A stretch of DNA of 46,748 nt. Origin: Gallionellales bacterium GWA2_55_18 (lineage in GTDB: Bacteria; Pseudomonadota; Gammaproteobacteria; Burkholderiales; Gallionellaceae). The translations under genes were made by a program, and so were the position numbers. The stretch is from the NCBI GenBank assembly GCA_001801055.1, contig MGWP01000034.1, forward strand, positions 1-46,748, given 5' to 3'. This document shows positions 17,902 through 27,025 of this stretch, piece by piece; position 1 is the stretch's first letter; the number at the start of each line of letters is the position of its first letter. Under the pieces are notes generated by a model. The model was given only the letters and a program-made list of their open reading frames with translations. It was not told the DNA's origin and made no database searches.

Positions 17902-20148
17902 TTAACGCACGCATTCCACAAAAAAGCGCTTTTCACCATCCACATCTTCAGCAACCAGGCCGTGAATATCAGTCTCGAAGCCCGGTAATTTCTGGTTGAT
18001 ATCGCGTGCAAACTTGAGGTAGCCCACGATAGTTTTGTTGAAAATTTCGCCGGGGATCAGCAGCGGGATACCCGGCGGGTAAGGGGTCAGCAATACGGCG
18101 GTGATGCGCCCTTCGAGCTGGTCGATTTCCACGCGCTCGATTTCGTCATGCGCCATTTTGGCGAACGCGTCGGACGGTTTCATCGCCGGTTGCATGTCGG
18201 ACAAATACATCTCGGTGGTCATGCGCGCCACGTTGTGCGTGTTGTAGGCCTCGTGGATCTGCTGGCACAAATCGCGCAGGCCGACACGCTCATATTGCGG
18301 ATGCGCCACCGCGAATTCCGGCAGGATGCGCCAGATCGGCTGGTTCCTGTCGTAGTCGTCCTTGAACTGCTGGAGCGCGGTGAGCAGCGTGTTCCAGCGG
18401 CCTTTGGTGATGCCGATGGTGAACATGATGAAGAACGAATACAGGCCGCATTTCTCGACGATCACGCCATGCTCGGACAGGTATTTGGTCACCATCGCGG
18501 CGGGGATGCCGCTGTCGGCAAAATCGCCGTCCACATCCAGCCCCGGTGTGATGATGGTCGCTTTGATCGGGTCGAGCATGTTGAAACCTTCGGCAAGATC
18601 GCCAAAACCGTGCCACTTGTCGGAGGTCTTCAACACCCAGTCTTCGCGCGAACCAACGCCTTCTGCGGCAAGGATGTCAGGCCCCCATACCTTGAACCAC
18701 CAGTCCTTGCCGAACTCGTCATCCACTTTGCGCATCGCGCGGCGGAAGTCCAGCGCCTCTGCGATGGACTCTTCCACCAGCGCAGTGCCGCCCGGCGGCT
18801 CCATCATCGCCGCCGCCACATCGCACGACGCGATGATGGCGTACTGCGGGCTGGTGGAGGTGTGCATCAAATAGGCCTCGTTAAAGATATGGCGGTTCAG
18901 TTTTTGGCTTTCCGGCTCATGCACCAGAATCTGCGAGGCCTGCGACAGCCCCGCCAACAATTTGTGCGTGGACTGCGTGGAAAATATCATCGATTCTTTG
19001 GCGCGCGGTCGATCCTTGCCGATGGCATGCATATCCTTGTAAAAATCATGAAAACCCGCATGCGGCAACCAGGCTTCGTCGAAATGCAGTGTATCGATGC
19101 GCCCATCCAGCATCTCTTTCAGCATCTCCACGTTGTACACGATGCCGTCATAAGTACTCTGCGTGATGGTCAGGATGCGCGGCTTCTTGGTCTTGTCCTT
19201 GATGAACGGGTTCGCGTTGATCTTGCGCTGGATACTTTCGGGTTCGAACTCGGATTTCGGAATCGGCCCGATGATGCCGTAATGGTTGCGCGTCGGCGTG
19301 AGGAATACCGGCACCGCGCCGGTCATCATGATGGCGTGCAAAATGGACTTATGGCAATTGCGGTCCACCACCACGATGTCGTCCGGCGCAACCGTCGAGT
19401 GCCAGACGATCTTGTTGGAGGTAGAGGTGCCATTGGTGACAAAAAACAAATGGTCGGCATTGAAAATACGTGCCGCGTTGCGCTCCGATGCGGCCACCGG
19501 TCCGGTGTGGTCGAGCAGTTGCCCGAGTTCGTCCACCGCGTTGCACACGTCGGCGCGCAGCATGTTCTCGCCAAAAAACTGGTGGAACATCTGTCCGACC
19601 GGCGATTTCAAAAACGCCACGCCGCCGGAATGTCCCGGACAGTGCCAGGAGTAGGAGCCGTCCTGCGCATAGTGCAGCAAGGCGCGGAAAAACGGCGGCG
19701 CCAGCGAATCGAGATAGGATTTTGCTTCGCGGATGATGTGGCGCGCCACGAATTCCGGCGTGTCCTCGTGCATGTGGATGAAACCGTGCAACTCGCGCAG
19801 GATGTCGTTGGGTATGTGCCGCGAGGTGCGCGTTTCGCCGTACAGGTAGATCGGGATGTCGGCGTTTTTGAAGCGTATCTCTTCGACGAACGCGCGCAAA
19901 CTCTTCAGCGCGACTTCGGTTTCCTCTTTGCTGCCCGCACCAAATTCCTCGTCGTCGATAGACAGCAAGAACGCCGAGGCGCGGCTTTGCTGCTGCGCGA
20001 ACGAGGTCAGGTCGCCGTAACTGGTGACGCCGAGAACTTCGAGGCCTTCCTTTTCAATGGCATCTGCCAAGGCGCGAATGCCCAGGCCGCTGGCATTTTC
20101 GGAGCGGAAATCTTCATCGATAATGACGATGGGGAAACGAAATTTCAT
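17902..20148 (-). CDS. Orn/Lys/Arg-type PLP decarboxylase
   Basis: This 748-residue protein has the three parts of biodegradative-type basic amino acid decarboxylases: an N-terminal response-regulator-like wing domain (residues 1-130), an aminotransferase-fold PLP domain and a C-terminal domain. The PLP lysine is Lys396 in STQSTHKLLAG, and the cofactor Asp is in HFDEAW (Asp357). It decarboxylates ornithine, lysine or arginine to the matching diamine or agmatine, for polyamine supply or acid resistance; the substrate cannot be fixed from sequence, though the length is closest to arginine/lysine enzymes. It lies 115 bases after ubiV on the same strand. A 687-codon antisense ORF covers it and is rejected as a shadow. 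Confidence 0.9.
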   Translation of the reverse strand: MKFRFPIVIIDEDFRSENASGLGIRALADAIEKEGLEVLGVTSYGDLTSFAQQQSRASAFLLSIDDEEFGAGSKEETEVALKSLRAFVEEIRFKNADIPIYLYGETRTSRHIPNDILRELHGFIHMHEDTPEFVARHIIREAKSYLDSLAPPFFRALLHYAQDGSYSWHCPGHSGGVAFLKSPVGQMFHQFFGENMLRADVCNAVDELGQLLDHTGPVAASERNAARIFNADHLFFVTNGTSTSNKIVWHSTVAPDDIVVVDRNCHKSILHAIMMTGAVPVFLTPTRNHYGIIGPIPKSEFEPESIQRKINANPFIKDKTKKPRILTITQSTYDGIVYNVEMLKEMLDGRIDTLHFDEAWLPHAGFHDFYKDMHAIGKDRPRAKESMIFSTQSTHKLLAGLSQASQILVHEPESQKLNRHIFNEAYLMHTSTSPQYAIIASCDVAAAMMEPPGGTALVEESIAEALDFRRAMRKVDDEFGKDWWFKVWGPDILAAEGVGSREDWVLKTSDKWHGFGDLAEGFNMLDPIKATIITPGLDVDGDFADSGIPAAMVTKYLSEHGVIVEKCGLYSFFIMFTIGITKGRWNTLLTALQQFKDDYDRNQPIWRILPEFAVAHPQYERVGLRDLCQQIHEAYNTHNVARMTTEMYLSDMQPAMKPSDAFAKMAHDEIERVEIDQLEGRITAVLLTPYPPGIPLLIPGEIFNKTIVGYLKFARDINQKLPGFETDIHGLVAEDVDGEKRFFVECVR

Positions 20149-20263
20149 GGCTTACTCCCGAGCGGGGTAATGAAGTGGCGCGGATTGTCGCAGAATTTCA
20201 GGGTACTGTGAAACAAATTACCGAGACAGGATAGACGTCAAAACAAACATGACTAGCACGACT

Positions 20264-21202
20264 TTATAAAGCGTTCGGAACGGCAGCCGGGTTTTCTGCG
20301 GCGGTTAGCTGGTTGTCAAGGATGAAGTCCAAGCCGGGCTTGCCGTGCCAATAGCCGTTGCAGGATGCCGCAGGCATCAGAGTACCAACCTGTGACATGG
20401 CTTGCGCGGGTACAAGACGCTGCTCCATGCATTCCCGGAACAGATGCAGTATTTCGCCGGTATGGTGCGCCTGCGGGCTGATGCGCACCACATCGGCACC
20501 TGTGCTTTGCAGCGTATCCAGCTCGCCGATCAGGTTATATACCAATGCCGACTGGGTCTGGATACCGTTCAGGTTCAGGAAGGGTTGCCCCTCGCGGGTT
20601 TTCAGGGTGAGGCCGTCCTCGTAATCGAGGCACTTGAACTGACAATCGTCTTTTTGCAAATTATAGTGGCGCGCGGTGAAACAGCGTGCCGAAAAAGCCA
20701 GCGGCAGACGCCCGTAAGCAAACACTTCGGTTTCAGACTTCGATTGGCGTTCGCGCAGGACTGCCGCAAGCGCCTCTTGCGACATCTCCACGGGTATTAC
20801 CCAACGCGTCGCTCCCAGACCGGCGAGCAAATCGAGAGTTTGCGGGTTATAAACATTCAGCGTCGAGCCTGCCACGAACGGCACCTTGTTCGCCAGCAGC
20901 CGCACCGCACCCATGTCGTTAGCTTCAACCTTGAAATTTCCGTTGTCGGCGATCTTGCGCAAGGTCTTGACATCATTTTCGGATTCAATCAGGGTCTGGG
21001 TCGAAATCACCACTTCTTTGCCGGCGGCGACCAGCCGTTCCGCCATATCCAGATAGTCCTGCAAGCGCAACAGATGACGGCGCGAACAGACGGTCTCGCC
21101 GAGATAGATGATATCCACCGGAGCGTCGGATATCTCCTCGTAAAAGCCGAGCATGGTGTCGCGATCCCAGTAATAGAGGATGGGGCCAAGAGCTAGTTTC
21201 AT
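20264..21202 (-). CDS. ubiV: O2-independent ubiquinone hydroxylation protein UbiV
   Basis: This 312-residue U32-peptidase-family protein shows the four Cys expected to hold a 4Fe-4S cluster: one in GETVCSRRH and three in ARCFTARHYNLQKDDCQFKC. With UbiU it supports hydroxylation of the ubiquinone ring without oxygen, using prephenate as hydroxyl donor in E. coli. The track frame is 26 codons longer; ATG 21202 (MKLALGPILYYW) is correct because it lies two bases after the ubiU stop and matches the family start. No protease function should be assumed. Confidence 0.93.
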   Translation of the reverse strand: MKLALGPILYYWDRDTMLGFYEEISDAPVDIIYLGETVCSRRHLLRLQDYLDMAERLVAAGKEVVISTQTLIESENDVKTLRKIADNGNFKVEANDMGAVRLLANKVPFVAGSTLNVYNPQTLDLLAGLGATRWVIPVEMSQEALAAVLRERQSKSETEVFAYGRLPLAFSARCFTARHYNLQKDDCQFKCLDYEDGLTLKTREGQPFLNLNGIQTQSALVYNLIGELDTLQSTGADVVRISPQAHHTGEILHLFRECMEQRLVPAQAMSQVGTLMPAASCNGYWHGKPGLDFILDNQLTAAENPAAVPNAL

Positions 21203-21204
21203 AA

Positions 21205-22215
21205 TTATTTCCAGGGACGATAGTAAGCGCCGAGCGTCTGTTGTTGTCCTTCCGAAACCTTGCCGAGATCCGCCATCCATGCTGGCTTGACGGCGAACAT
21301 CCCGGTATTGCGCAGACAGCTATCGATGGCTTGACGCCATACCTTAGTAACTTGCTCGACATAGGCGGGACTGCGCTGGCGTCCCTCGATCTTGATTGCA
21401 GCGATACCCATGCGGATCAATTCCGGCAACAACTCCAGTGTGTTCAGGCTGGTGGGTTCCTCGATGGCATAATAGGTCTCGCCCTCCACATCGAAGCGGC
21501 CCTTGCACAATGTGGGGTAGCCGGCATTCTCTCCGGCTTCGTAGCGGTCGATGAGGATGCCGTTCAGGCGCGATTCCAGCCCTTTGGGGGTTTCCTGCCA
21601 GCGCACCGCCTTGGGCGGCGAACACACGCCACGGGTGTTGGGAGAATCGCCGGTGGCGTAGGAGGACAAGGCGCAGCGCCCTTCCACCATGACGCACAGT
21701 CCGCCAAAGCCGAACAACTCGATTTCCACCTGGGTGCCGGCCATCAATTGCTCCACTTGTGCCAGCGCCAGCACACGCGGCACCACGGCGCGCTGGATGC
21801 CGAACATTTCATGGTAGAAATTGATTGCCTCGTAATTTGTGGCCGAGCCTTGCACCGAAAGATGCAGGCGCAAGCCGGGGTGGGTTTTCACGGCATACTG
21901 CATCAGGCCTGGATCGGCCAGGATCACCGCATCCATGCCCAGTTCGGCGGCGTTGTCGATGGCTTTCGTCCAGCGCTGCCAGCCGTCAGCCTGCGGGTAG
22001 GTGTTCAGTGCCAGCAATACCTTTTTACCTTTCGCATGGGCGTAACGCACGCCCTCTTTCGCGTTGTCGAAGCTGAAGTTGAGGCCGGTGAAATTGCGCG
22101 CGTTGGTGTCGTCGCGGAAGCCCATATAGACGCAATCCGCGCCGTTGTCTATCGCAGTTTTCAATGCCGGGAGGCTGCCAGCCGGGCACACCAGTTCAAT
22201 TTTGTCAGGTCGCAT
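21205..22215 (-). CDS. ubiU: O2-independent ubiquinone hydroxylation protein UbiU
   Basis: This 336-residue U32-family partner of UbiV begins MRPDKIELVCPAGSLPALK. The four cluster cysteines are visible in GGLCVMVEGRCALSS, RGVCSPPK and PTLCKGRF. GAGGAAA lies about 7 bases before ATG 22215, which I prefer over the 30-codon-longer track start. The 5' end overlaps the yhcC-like gene by 11 bases and ubiV follows after two bases, so the three are translationally coupled. ubiT, the usual third partner with an SCP2 domain, is not in this window. Confidence 0.93.
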   Translation of the reverse strand: MRPDKIELVCPAGSLPALKTAIDNGADCVYMGFRDDTNARNFTGLNFSFDNAKEGVRYAHAKGKKVLLALNTYPQADGWQRWTKAIDNAAELGMDAVILADPGLMQYAVKTHPGLRLHLSVQGSATNYEAINFYHEMFGIQRAVVPRVLALAQVEQLMAGTQVEIELFGFGGLCVMVEGRCALSSYATGDSPNTRGVCSPPKAVRWQETPKGLESRLNGILIDRYEAGENAGYPTLCKGRFDVEGETYYAIEEPTSLNTLELLPELIRMGIAAIKIEGRQRSPAYVEQVTKVWRQAIDSCLRNTGMFAVKPAWMADLGKVSEGQQQTLGAYYRPWK

Positions 22216-23257
22216 AAAGTATTTCCTCTTCAACAGGGTTCTGGATAAGCACAGGGCATTCCGCCATGCTCTTGCCGCCCACCGCAATCCGGGTCTTCCC
22301 ATCAAAAGTGGCGTGAGAATCGCTGGTCTTTATTAAAGGCCCTTGCGCCAAACGCCCTTGGCGGGTGCCACGGCGCGCCAGTTCATGTTCGATGCCGTTG
22401 AGCACATTCCATTTTTGCGAGCACCACTCCGGTGCCAGCAGGATGTCTTTAGGGGCGGTACCGGTAACGCGATGGAACATGATATGTTCCGGGGTGCGCT
22501 CGATCAGGTCGCAGGCATGCAGGATATATTCCTCGCGCTGCAATGGACGGTATTCGCCGCGCCGCCATTGGTTGGCAAGCACGGTATGTTTCACCACATG
22601 CAGCGGGTGCAACTTGAGGCCATCCACGCCGATATCCAGCACGGTATCCAGACTGGCGTGGTAATGCGATCCGCATTCGCCGGGCAGGCCGAGAATCAGA
22701 TGGGTGCACAAAGAAATCCCGCGCTGTCGCGCTGCGGCGGCCACTTCGCGGTATTCTTTTAGCCCGTGGCCCCGGTTAACGCGGCGCAGTGTTTCGTCGA
22801 AGGCCGATTGCAAGCCGAGTTCCAGCCACACGATGAGTCCTTCCTCGCGGTACCCGGCGAGCAGGTCGAGCACTTCGCCGGACACGCAATCCGGGCGTGT
22901 ACCGACCGAAAGGCCGACAATATCGTGCTGTTTCAATGCCTGGCGGTAGAGCGCATCCAGTTCCGCCACATCCGCATAGGTGTTGGTATAAGCTTGAAAA
23001 TAGGCAATGAATTTTTTTGCCCGGGTTCGCTTCGCAATGGCGCGCCGTCCGCTGTCGAACTGCGCTTCCAGCGTTTGCGGCTCACTGCCATTGGGGTTAA
23101 ACGAGTTGTTGTTGCAGAACGTGCAACCGCCGATCCCTTTCGCCCCATCCCGGTTAGGGCAGGTGAAACCGGCATCGAGGGCGATCTTGTGTATCCGCTC
23201 GCCATGACGCGCGAACAGGTATTGACCAAAGGTGTGGATGTAATCAGAAATAGCCAT
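22205..23257 (-). CDS. YhcC-type radical SAM protein (TIGR01212 family)
   Basis: This 350-residue protein has the unusual cluster motif of the YhcC family, with Cys spaced CX11CX2C (TCPNRDGAKGIGGCTFC), followed by SVGTRPDCVS and LELGLQSAFDETLRRVNRGH, all typical of this Elp3-like radical SAM group. The reaction is not established. About 35 residues at the C terminus (after RRGTRQGR) extend beyond the usual 310 and overlap the ubiU start. Position directly before ubiU-ubiV suggests expression with anaerobic ubiquinone synthesis, but a functional link is only inference. Confidence 0.88.
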   Translation of the reverse strand: MAISDYIHTFGQYLFARHGERIHKIALDAGFTCPNRDGAKGIGGCTFCNNNSFNPNGSEPQTLEAQFDSGRRAIAKRTRAKKFIAYFQAYTNTYADVAELDALYRQALKQHDIVGLSVGTRPDCVSGEVLDLLAGYREEGLIVWLELGLQSAFDETLRRVNRGHGLKEYREVAAAARQRGISLCTHLILGLPGECGSHYHASLDTVLDIGVDGLKLHPLHVVKHTVLANQWRRGEYRPLQREEYILHACDLIERTPEHIMFHRVTGTAPKDILLAPEWCSQKWNVLNGIEHELARRGTRQGRLAQGPLIKTSDSHATFDGKTRIAVGGKSMAECPVLIQNPVEEEILYAT

Positions 23258-23317
23258 GATTCAATAAAAGAAGACTAGCACGCAGCAAAGGCTTGTTCAA
23301 CCGGAATAGATACATGG

Positions 23318-24103
23318 TTATTTCGCCTGTTCAGTGCAGCAGTCTAATTCCGCTATGACCGGGGTATGATCCGAAGGGCGCTCCGATTTGCGTGGGGTTT
23401 TATCTATCATGCAGCTTTTGCACAGGGCGGCGAGTTGCTTGCTGACCAGAATGTGATCGAGGCGCAACCCCCTGTTGCGGGGAAACGCCATCATGCGATA
23501 GTCCCACCAGGAATAGGATTTGTCGGGCTGCCCGAACAGGCGAAAGCTGTCGCATAGGCCGATCTGCAACAGGTTGCGAAATTCTTGCCGCTCCGGCTCG
23601 CTGACCAGCACATTGCCTTGCCAAGCCACCGGATCGTAGACATCGCGATCTTCCGGCGCGATATTGTAATCGCCCAGCAGCGCCAGTCTTGGATAGCGTG
23701 CCAACTCCTGTTTCAGCCAGTCGCGCAACGCGGCGAGCCAGGCAAGTTTGTATTGGTACTTGCCGGAATCCACGCTCTGCCCGTTCGGCACATACACGTT
23801 GACTACACGGATATCACCAACTGTGGCGGCGATAACGCGCTTCTGCTCATCGGCAAAACCCGGGATGCCCATCTGCACATCGCTGGCGGGTGCGCGGCTC
23901 AGGATCGCCACGCCGTTGTAGGTTTTCTGCCCGCTGAATACGCTGTGATAGCCCACCGCCTGCAATTCCGCGTGCGGAAAATCGCTATCCTGCTGCTTGG
24001 TTTCCTGCAAGCCCAACACATCGAGCTGGTTGGTGGCAAGCCAGTCCAGCACCTGCGGCAGGCGCACTTTCAGCGAGTTGACGTTCCAAGTCGCAAGTTT
24101 CAT
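23318..24103 (-). CDS. xthA: exodeoxyribonuclease III
   Basis: This 261-residue endonuclease/exonuclease/phosphatase-fold protein cuts DNA at abasic sites and removes 3' blocking groups. It begins [22 protein letters not shown] and shows [10 protein letters not shown] (metal Glu), [24 protein letters not shown] (catalytic Asp, Asn) and the final [10 protein letters not shown] (Asp-His). Full length and all catalytic motifs are present. The ATG overlaps the stop of the glutaredoxin-like gene by four bases. Confidence 0.95.
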   Translation of the reverse strand: MKLATWNVNSLKVRLPQVLDWLATNQLDVLGLQETKQQDSDFPHAELQAVGYHSVFSGQKTYNGVAILSRAPASDVQMGIPGFADEQKRVIAATVGDIRVVNVYVPNGQSVDSGKYQYKLAWLAALRDWLKQELARYPRLALLGDYNIAPEDRDVYDPVAWQGNVLVSEPERQEFRNLLQIGLCDSFRLFGQPDKSYSWWDYRMMAFPRNRGLRLDHILVSKQLAALCKSCMIDKTPRKSERPSDHTPVIAELDCCTEQAK

Positions 24104-24657
24104 TGCGCGACGGAATCGGCCAAGGCTTCTGCTGGGGGTGGGGTGGGTGAAACGGTTGCTTTAGGCGCGGCAGGCGCCTTGGGTATCCGGTATGGGAGAG
24201 CCTTCGGGTAACCAGCGATGTCGAATTCACTTTGCCATTGATTGGCCTGCAAACCTTTCAGGAAGGTTTTTCCTATGGCGAGCGTGGGTACGTTGTCGGA
24301 GCCTGAAAGAGCTTTGAAAGCATCTAGCTCCTCTCTGGTTCGCAGCATTTTCTCGCTGAACGGAATGCCGCGTTTGTTCAATAGATCGCGCGCTGAATCG
24401 CAATATTCGGTGCAGTTTTCCGCGACGTACAGGGTAACCGGGAAATTCTGCTGCGCACGGCGTGTTTCATAGGGCAGATCTTCGCCCGGCGTAGCGGCAG
24501 CGGAGAATTTCTTCTCTTCAACTTGACTTGCACCAGCCGGAATCATATCGCCGTAATGCACCTTGCCCTGCGCGTCCACCCAGCGATACAGCCCGCCCGC
24601 TTGCGCGTTGAACGATGCCCCCAACAAACACCCCAACAACAAAACGATGCGTTTCAT
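24100..24657 (-). CDS. periplasmic DUF4124-glutaredoxin-like protein
   Basis: This 185-residue protein has a signal peptide ([20 protein letters not shown]), a DUF4124 segment ([20 protein letters not shown]) and a glutaredoxin-like domain ([24 protein letters not shown]) with the cis-Pro in NVPTLAIG. The active site reads CTEYC, with three residues between the Cys instead of two, so redox chemistry may be altered. The end is Pro/Ala-rich. It sits 8 bases after prlC and overlaps xthA. Probably exported; its partner is unknown. Confidence 0.82.
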   Translation of the reverse strand: MKRIVLLLGCLLGASFNAQAGGLYRWVDAQGKVHYGDMIPAGASQVEEKKFSAAATPGEDLPYETRRAQQNFPVTLYVAENCTEYCDSARDLLNKRGIPFSEKMLRTREELDAFKALSGSDNVPTLAIGKTFLKGLQANQWQSEFDIAGYPKALPYRIPKAPAAPKATVSPTPPPAEALADSVAQ

Positions 24658-24665
24658 TTTTCCTC

Positions 24666-26825
24666 CTATGATGTTTCGAGTAACCCATTATGCCGCAACA
24701 ATGCGTCTATGCTCGGCTCGCGCCCGCGGAATGCGGCGAAGGACTGCATCGCGCCGCGGCTGCCGCCCATCGCCAGTACCTCGCTGCGGAAACGCGCACC
24801 GACATCCGGATTCAGCACGCCGTTTTCCTCGAACAGGCTGTACGCGTCGGCGGACAGCACTTCCGCCCATTTGTAGCTGTAATAGCCCGCCGCATAGCCG
24901 CCGGCGAAAATATGCGAAAAGCTGTGCGGGAAGCGCTGGAACGCGGGTGGGATCAGCACCGCCACTTCGGCGCGCACTTCGTCGAGCAATTGCAGGATGT
25001 CGCTCCGACACGGTGGGGCGGAGCCCTCCGGTGCGGGAGGAGCTGCTGGGCGGCCGCTCTCGCAACCGTCTGGCTTCTCCAGTAACGTGTTGCGGTCGCC
25101 GTTTGCGCCGCCAGCCTCGAAATTGCTGTGCATCAGCATGTCGAACAAAGCAAATTCGATCTGGCGCAGGGTCTGCAAGCCACTCTGGAAGTTCTTCGCG
25201 GCAAGCATCTTGTCGAACAATGCGCGCGGCAGCTTTTCATTGGTCTCTGAATGGCGCGTCATGCCGTGCAGCACGTCCCATTCCCAGCAAAAATTTTCCA
25301 TGAACTGGCTGGGCAGCTCTACCGCATCCCATTCCACGCCGTTAATACCGGACACGGCGAGGTCTTCCACTTCGGTGAGCAGGTGGTGCAGGCCGTGGCC
25401 GAATTCGTGGAACAGCGTGATCACTTCGTCATGGGTGAACACTGCCGGTTTGCCGCCCACCGGCGGCGAAAAATTGCAATTCAAATAGGCGACAGGCGTT
25501 TGTATTCCCTCTGTCCTCTGTCCTCTGCCACCTGTCGTCTGAACACGTCGGCGCGTGATCACGTCATCCATCCACGCCCCGCCGCGCTTGCTGTTGCGCG
25601 CGTACATATCGAGATAAAACTGGCCGACCAGTTGCCCCTGCGCGTCGCGGATATCAAAGAAGCGCACATCGTCATGCCAACTTGGCGCGCTGGATGCATT
25701 GATCTGCAAGCCATACAGCGTTTCGACCAGCTTGAACATGCCGGGTAGCACCGCGTCTTCCGGGAAATACTGTTTCACCTCCTGCTCGGAAAAAGCGTAG
25801 CGTTGCTCACGCAGTTTTTCACTGGCGTAGCCGATATCCCATGATTGCAGTTCCTGCAACCCCAATTCGGCGCGCGCGAATTCGCGCAGTTCCACCAGAT
25901 CTTTTTCGGCAAAGGGGCGTGCGCGTTGTGCCAGTTCGCGCATGAACGTAACTACCTGCTGCGGTGACTCCGCCATCTTGGCCGCCAGCGACAGTTCGCC
26001 GAAGTTGGCGAAACCCAGCAGGCTTGCCTCTTCACCACGCAGCTGGACGATCTCATCCATCAGCTTGGTGTTATCCCACTCCGGCTTGCCGAATTCGCTG
26101 GCACGTGTGCCATAGGCGCGATACATCGTTTCGCGCAAGGCGCGGTTATCGGCAAATTGCATCACCGGCATATACGATGGGGCCTTAAGCGTAAATAACC
26201 AGCCAGTTTTTTCCGCCGCGACCGCTGCCTCCTGCGCCGCCTGCAGCACATCTTCGGGCAAGCCGCTCAACTCGCCCCGGTTCTCGACCACAAGCGTGTA
26301 GTCATTGGTCGCATCGAGCAGGTTATCGGAAAAACGCGACGACAATTCCGCCAAGCGTTCCTGTATCTCCAAATAGCGCGCCTTCTTGTCCTCAGGCAAT
26401 TCCGCGCCGCCGAGGCGAAAGTCGCGCAGCTCGTTTTCGATGATCTTCTTGCGCGCCACACTCAAGCCCGCGAATTCAGGACTGTTGTGCAATGCCTTGA
26501 ACTTCTGGAATAGCGCGAGATTTTGGCCAAGTTCGGCGTAATATTGGGTGATCTTCGGCAGCGTGGCGTTATACACCTCGCGTAATTCCGGACTGTTCAT
26601 CACCGCGTTCAAATGCCCGACCGGCCCCCACGCACGCGACAGCCGTTCGTTGGCATTTTCCATCGGCACTATGAAATCCTGCCAGGCAGGCGGCGCACTG
26701 TCGCTCAGCAGCCGCGTGATCAGCGCACGGTTTTCCGCCAGCAACTGCTCAATCGCCGGGGCAACATGTTCGGGTTTGATCTCCGCAAAGCGCGGTAGGC
26801 CGGAGAAATCGAGTAATGGGTTCAT
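24666..26825 (-). CDS. prlC: oligopeptidase A (M3 family metallopeptidase)
   Basis: This 719-residue cytoplasmic zinc oligopeptidase degrades short peptides, including signal-peptide fragments. The zinc site HEFGHGLHH and downstream Glu in GVEWDAVELPSQF are intact. ATG 26825 (MNPLLDFSGLPRF) replaces the track start 23 codons upstream. The family is usually about 680 residues. The excess is explained by two insertions: roughly 32 residues of palindromic repeat (KPDGCESGRP, then APEGSAPPCR) before DILQLLDEVRAEVAV, and about 10 residues (TTGGRGQRTEG) in a loop before IQTPVAYLNCNF. Both keep the frame. First gene of a likely operon with grx-like, xthA, yhcC-like, ubiU and ubiV. Confidence 0.93.
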   Translation of the reverse strand: MNPLLDFSGLPRFAEIKPEHVAPAIEQLLAENRALITRLLSDSAPPAWQDFIVPMENANERLSRAWGPVGHLNAVMNSPELREVYNATLPKITQYYAELGQNLALFQKFKALHNSPEFAGLSVARKKIIENELRDFRLGGAELPEDKKARYLEIQERLAELSSRFSDNLLDATNDYTLVVENRGELSGLPEDVLQAAQEAAVAAEKTGWLFTLKAPSYMPVMQFADNRALRETMYRAYGTRASEFGKPEWDNTKLMDEIVQLRGEEASLLGFANFGELSLAAKMAESPQQVVTFMRELAQRARPFAEKDLVELREFARAELGLQELQSWDIGYASEKLREQRYAFSEQEVKQYFPEDAVLPGMFKLVETLYGLQINASSAPSWHDDVRFFDIRDAQGQLVGQFYLDMYARNSKRGGAWMDDVITRRRVQTTGGRGQRTEGIQTPVAYLNCNFSPPVGGKPAVFTHDEVITLFHEFGHGLHHLLTEVEDLAVSGINGVEWDAVELPSQFMENFCWEWDVLHGMTRHSETNEKLPRALFDKMLAAKNFQSGLQTLRQIEFALFDMLMHSNFEAGGANGDRNTLLEKPDGCESGRPAAPPAPEGSAPPCRSDILQLLDEVRAEVAVLIPPAFQRFPHSFSHIFAGGYAAGYYSYKWAEVLSADAYSLFEENGVLNPDVGARFRSEVLAMGGSRGAMQSFAAFRGREPSIDALLRHNGLLETS
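25001..25095. repeat. inverted pair of palindromic elements inside prlC
   Basis: On the minus strand 25043-25001 reads GCTCCTCCCGCACCGGAGGG and then CTCCGCCCCACCGTGTCGGAG. The same family occurs on the plus strand at 25056-25095 as CTCTCGCAACCGTCTGGCTT followed by CTCCAGTAACGTGTTGCGG. The first copy closely matches aceE 46281-46315 and the second closely matches the hisF-hisI copy at 36998-37035. The two copies face each other, a REPIN-like arrangement, and occupy about 96 bases, a multiple of three. Confidence 0.85.
25506..25542. repeat. short tandem-repeat insertion inside prlC
   Basis: The plus strand has 7-bp units CTCTGTC repeated in CTCTGTCCTCTGTCCTCTGC. It encodes the TTGGRGQRTEG loop of the M3 peptidase, where relatives have only a few residues between RRR and QTPVAYL. 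The frame is kept. Confidence 0.55.
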
Positions 26826-27025
26826 GGATGAGTGGGAATAAATGCTGCGGTTGAATATCTGACAACAGCATTTTACTACGAAATATTTTGGCAATAGTAC
26901 GGCTTGTGCTGGTCGAAGCGCGATATGCGGCTGTCAAAAAATAAACGAAATCGCCTCTAAAGTCTCCGATAATCGTCAAGCAAACCCAATGAAAACCGCC
27001 GGAGTACGATCAACCTAAAAACGGC

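Noticed and set aside
18148-20211. 687-codon ORF on the plus strand
   Set aside because: It is exactly antisense to the PLP decarboxylase, whose motifs are unmistakable. Its translation is rich in His, Arg and Val without any motif, as expected of a codon-bias shadow.
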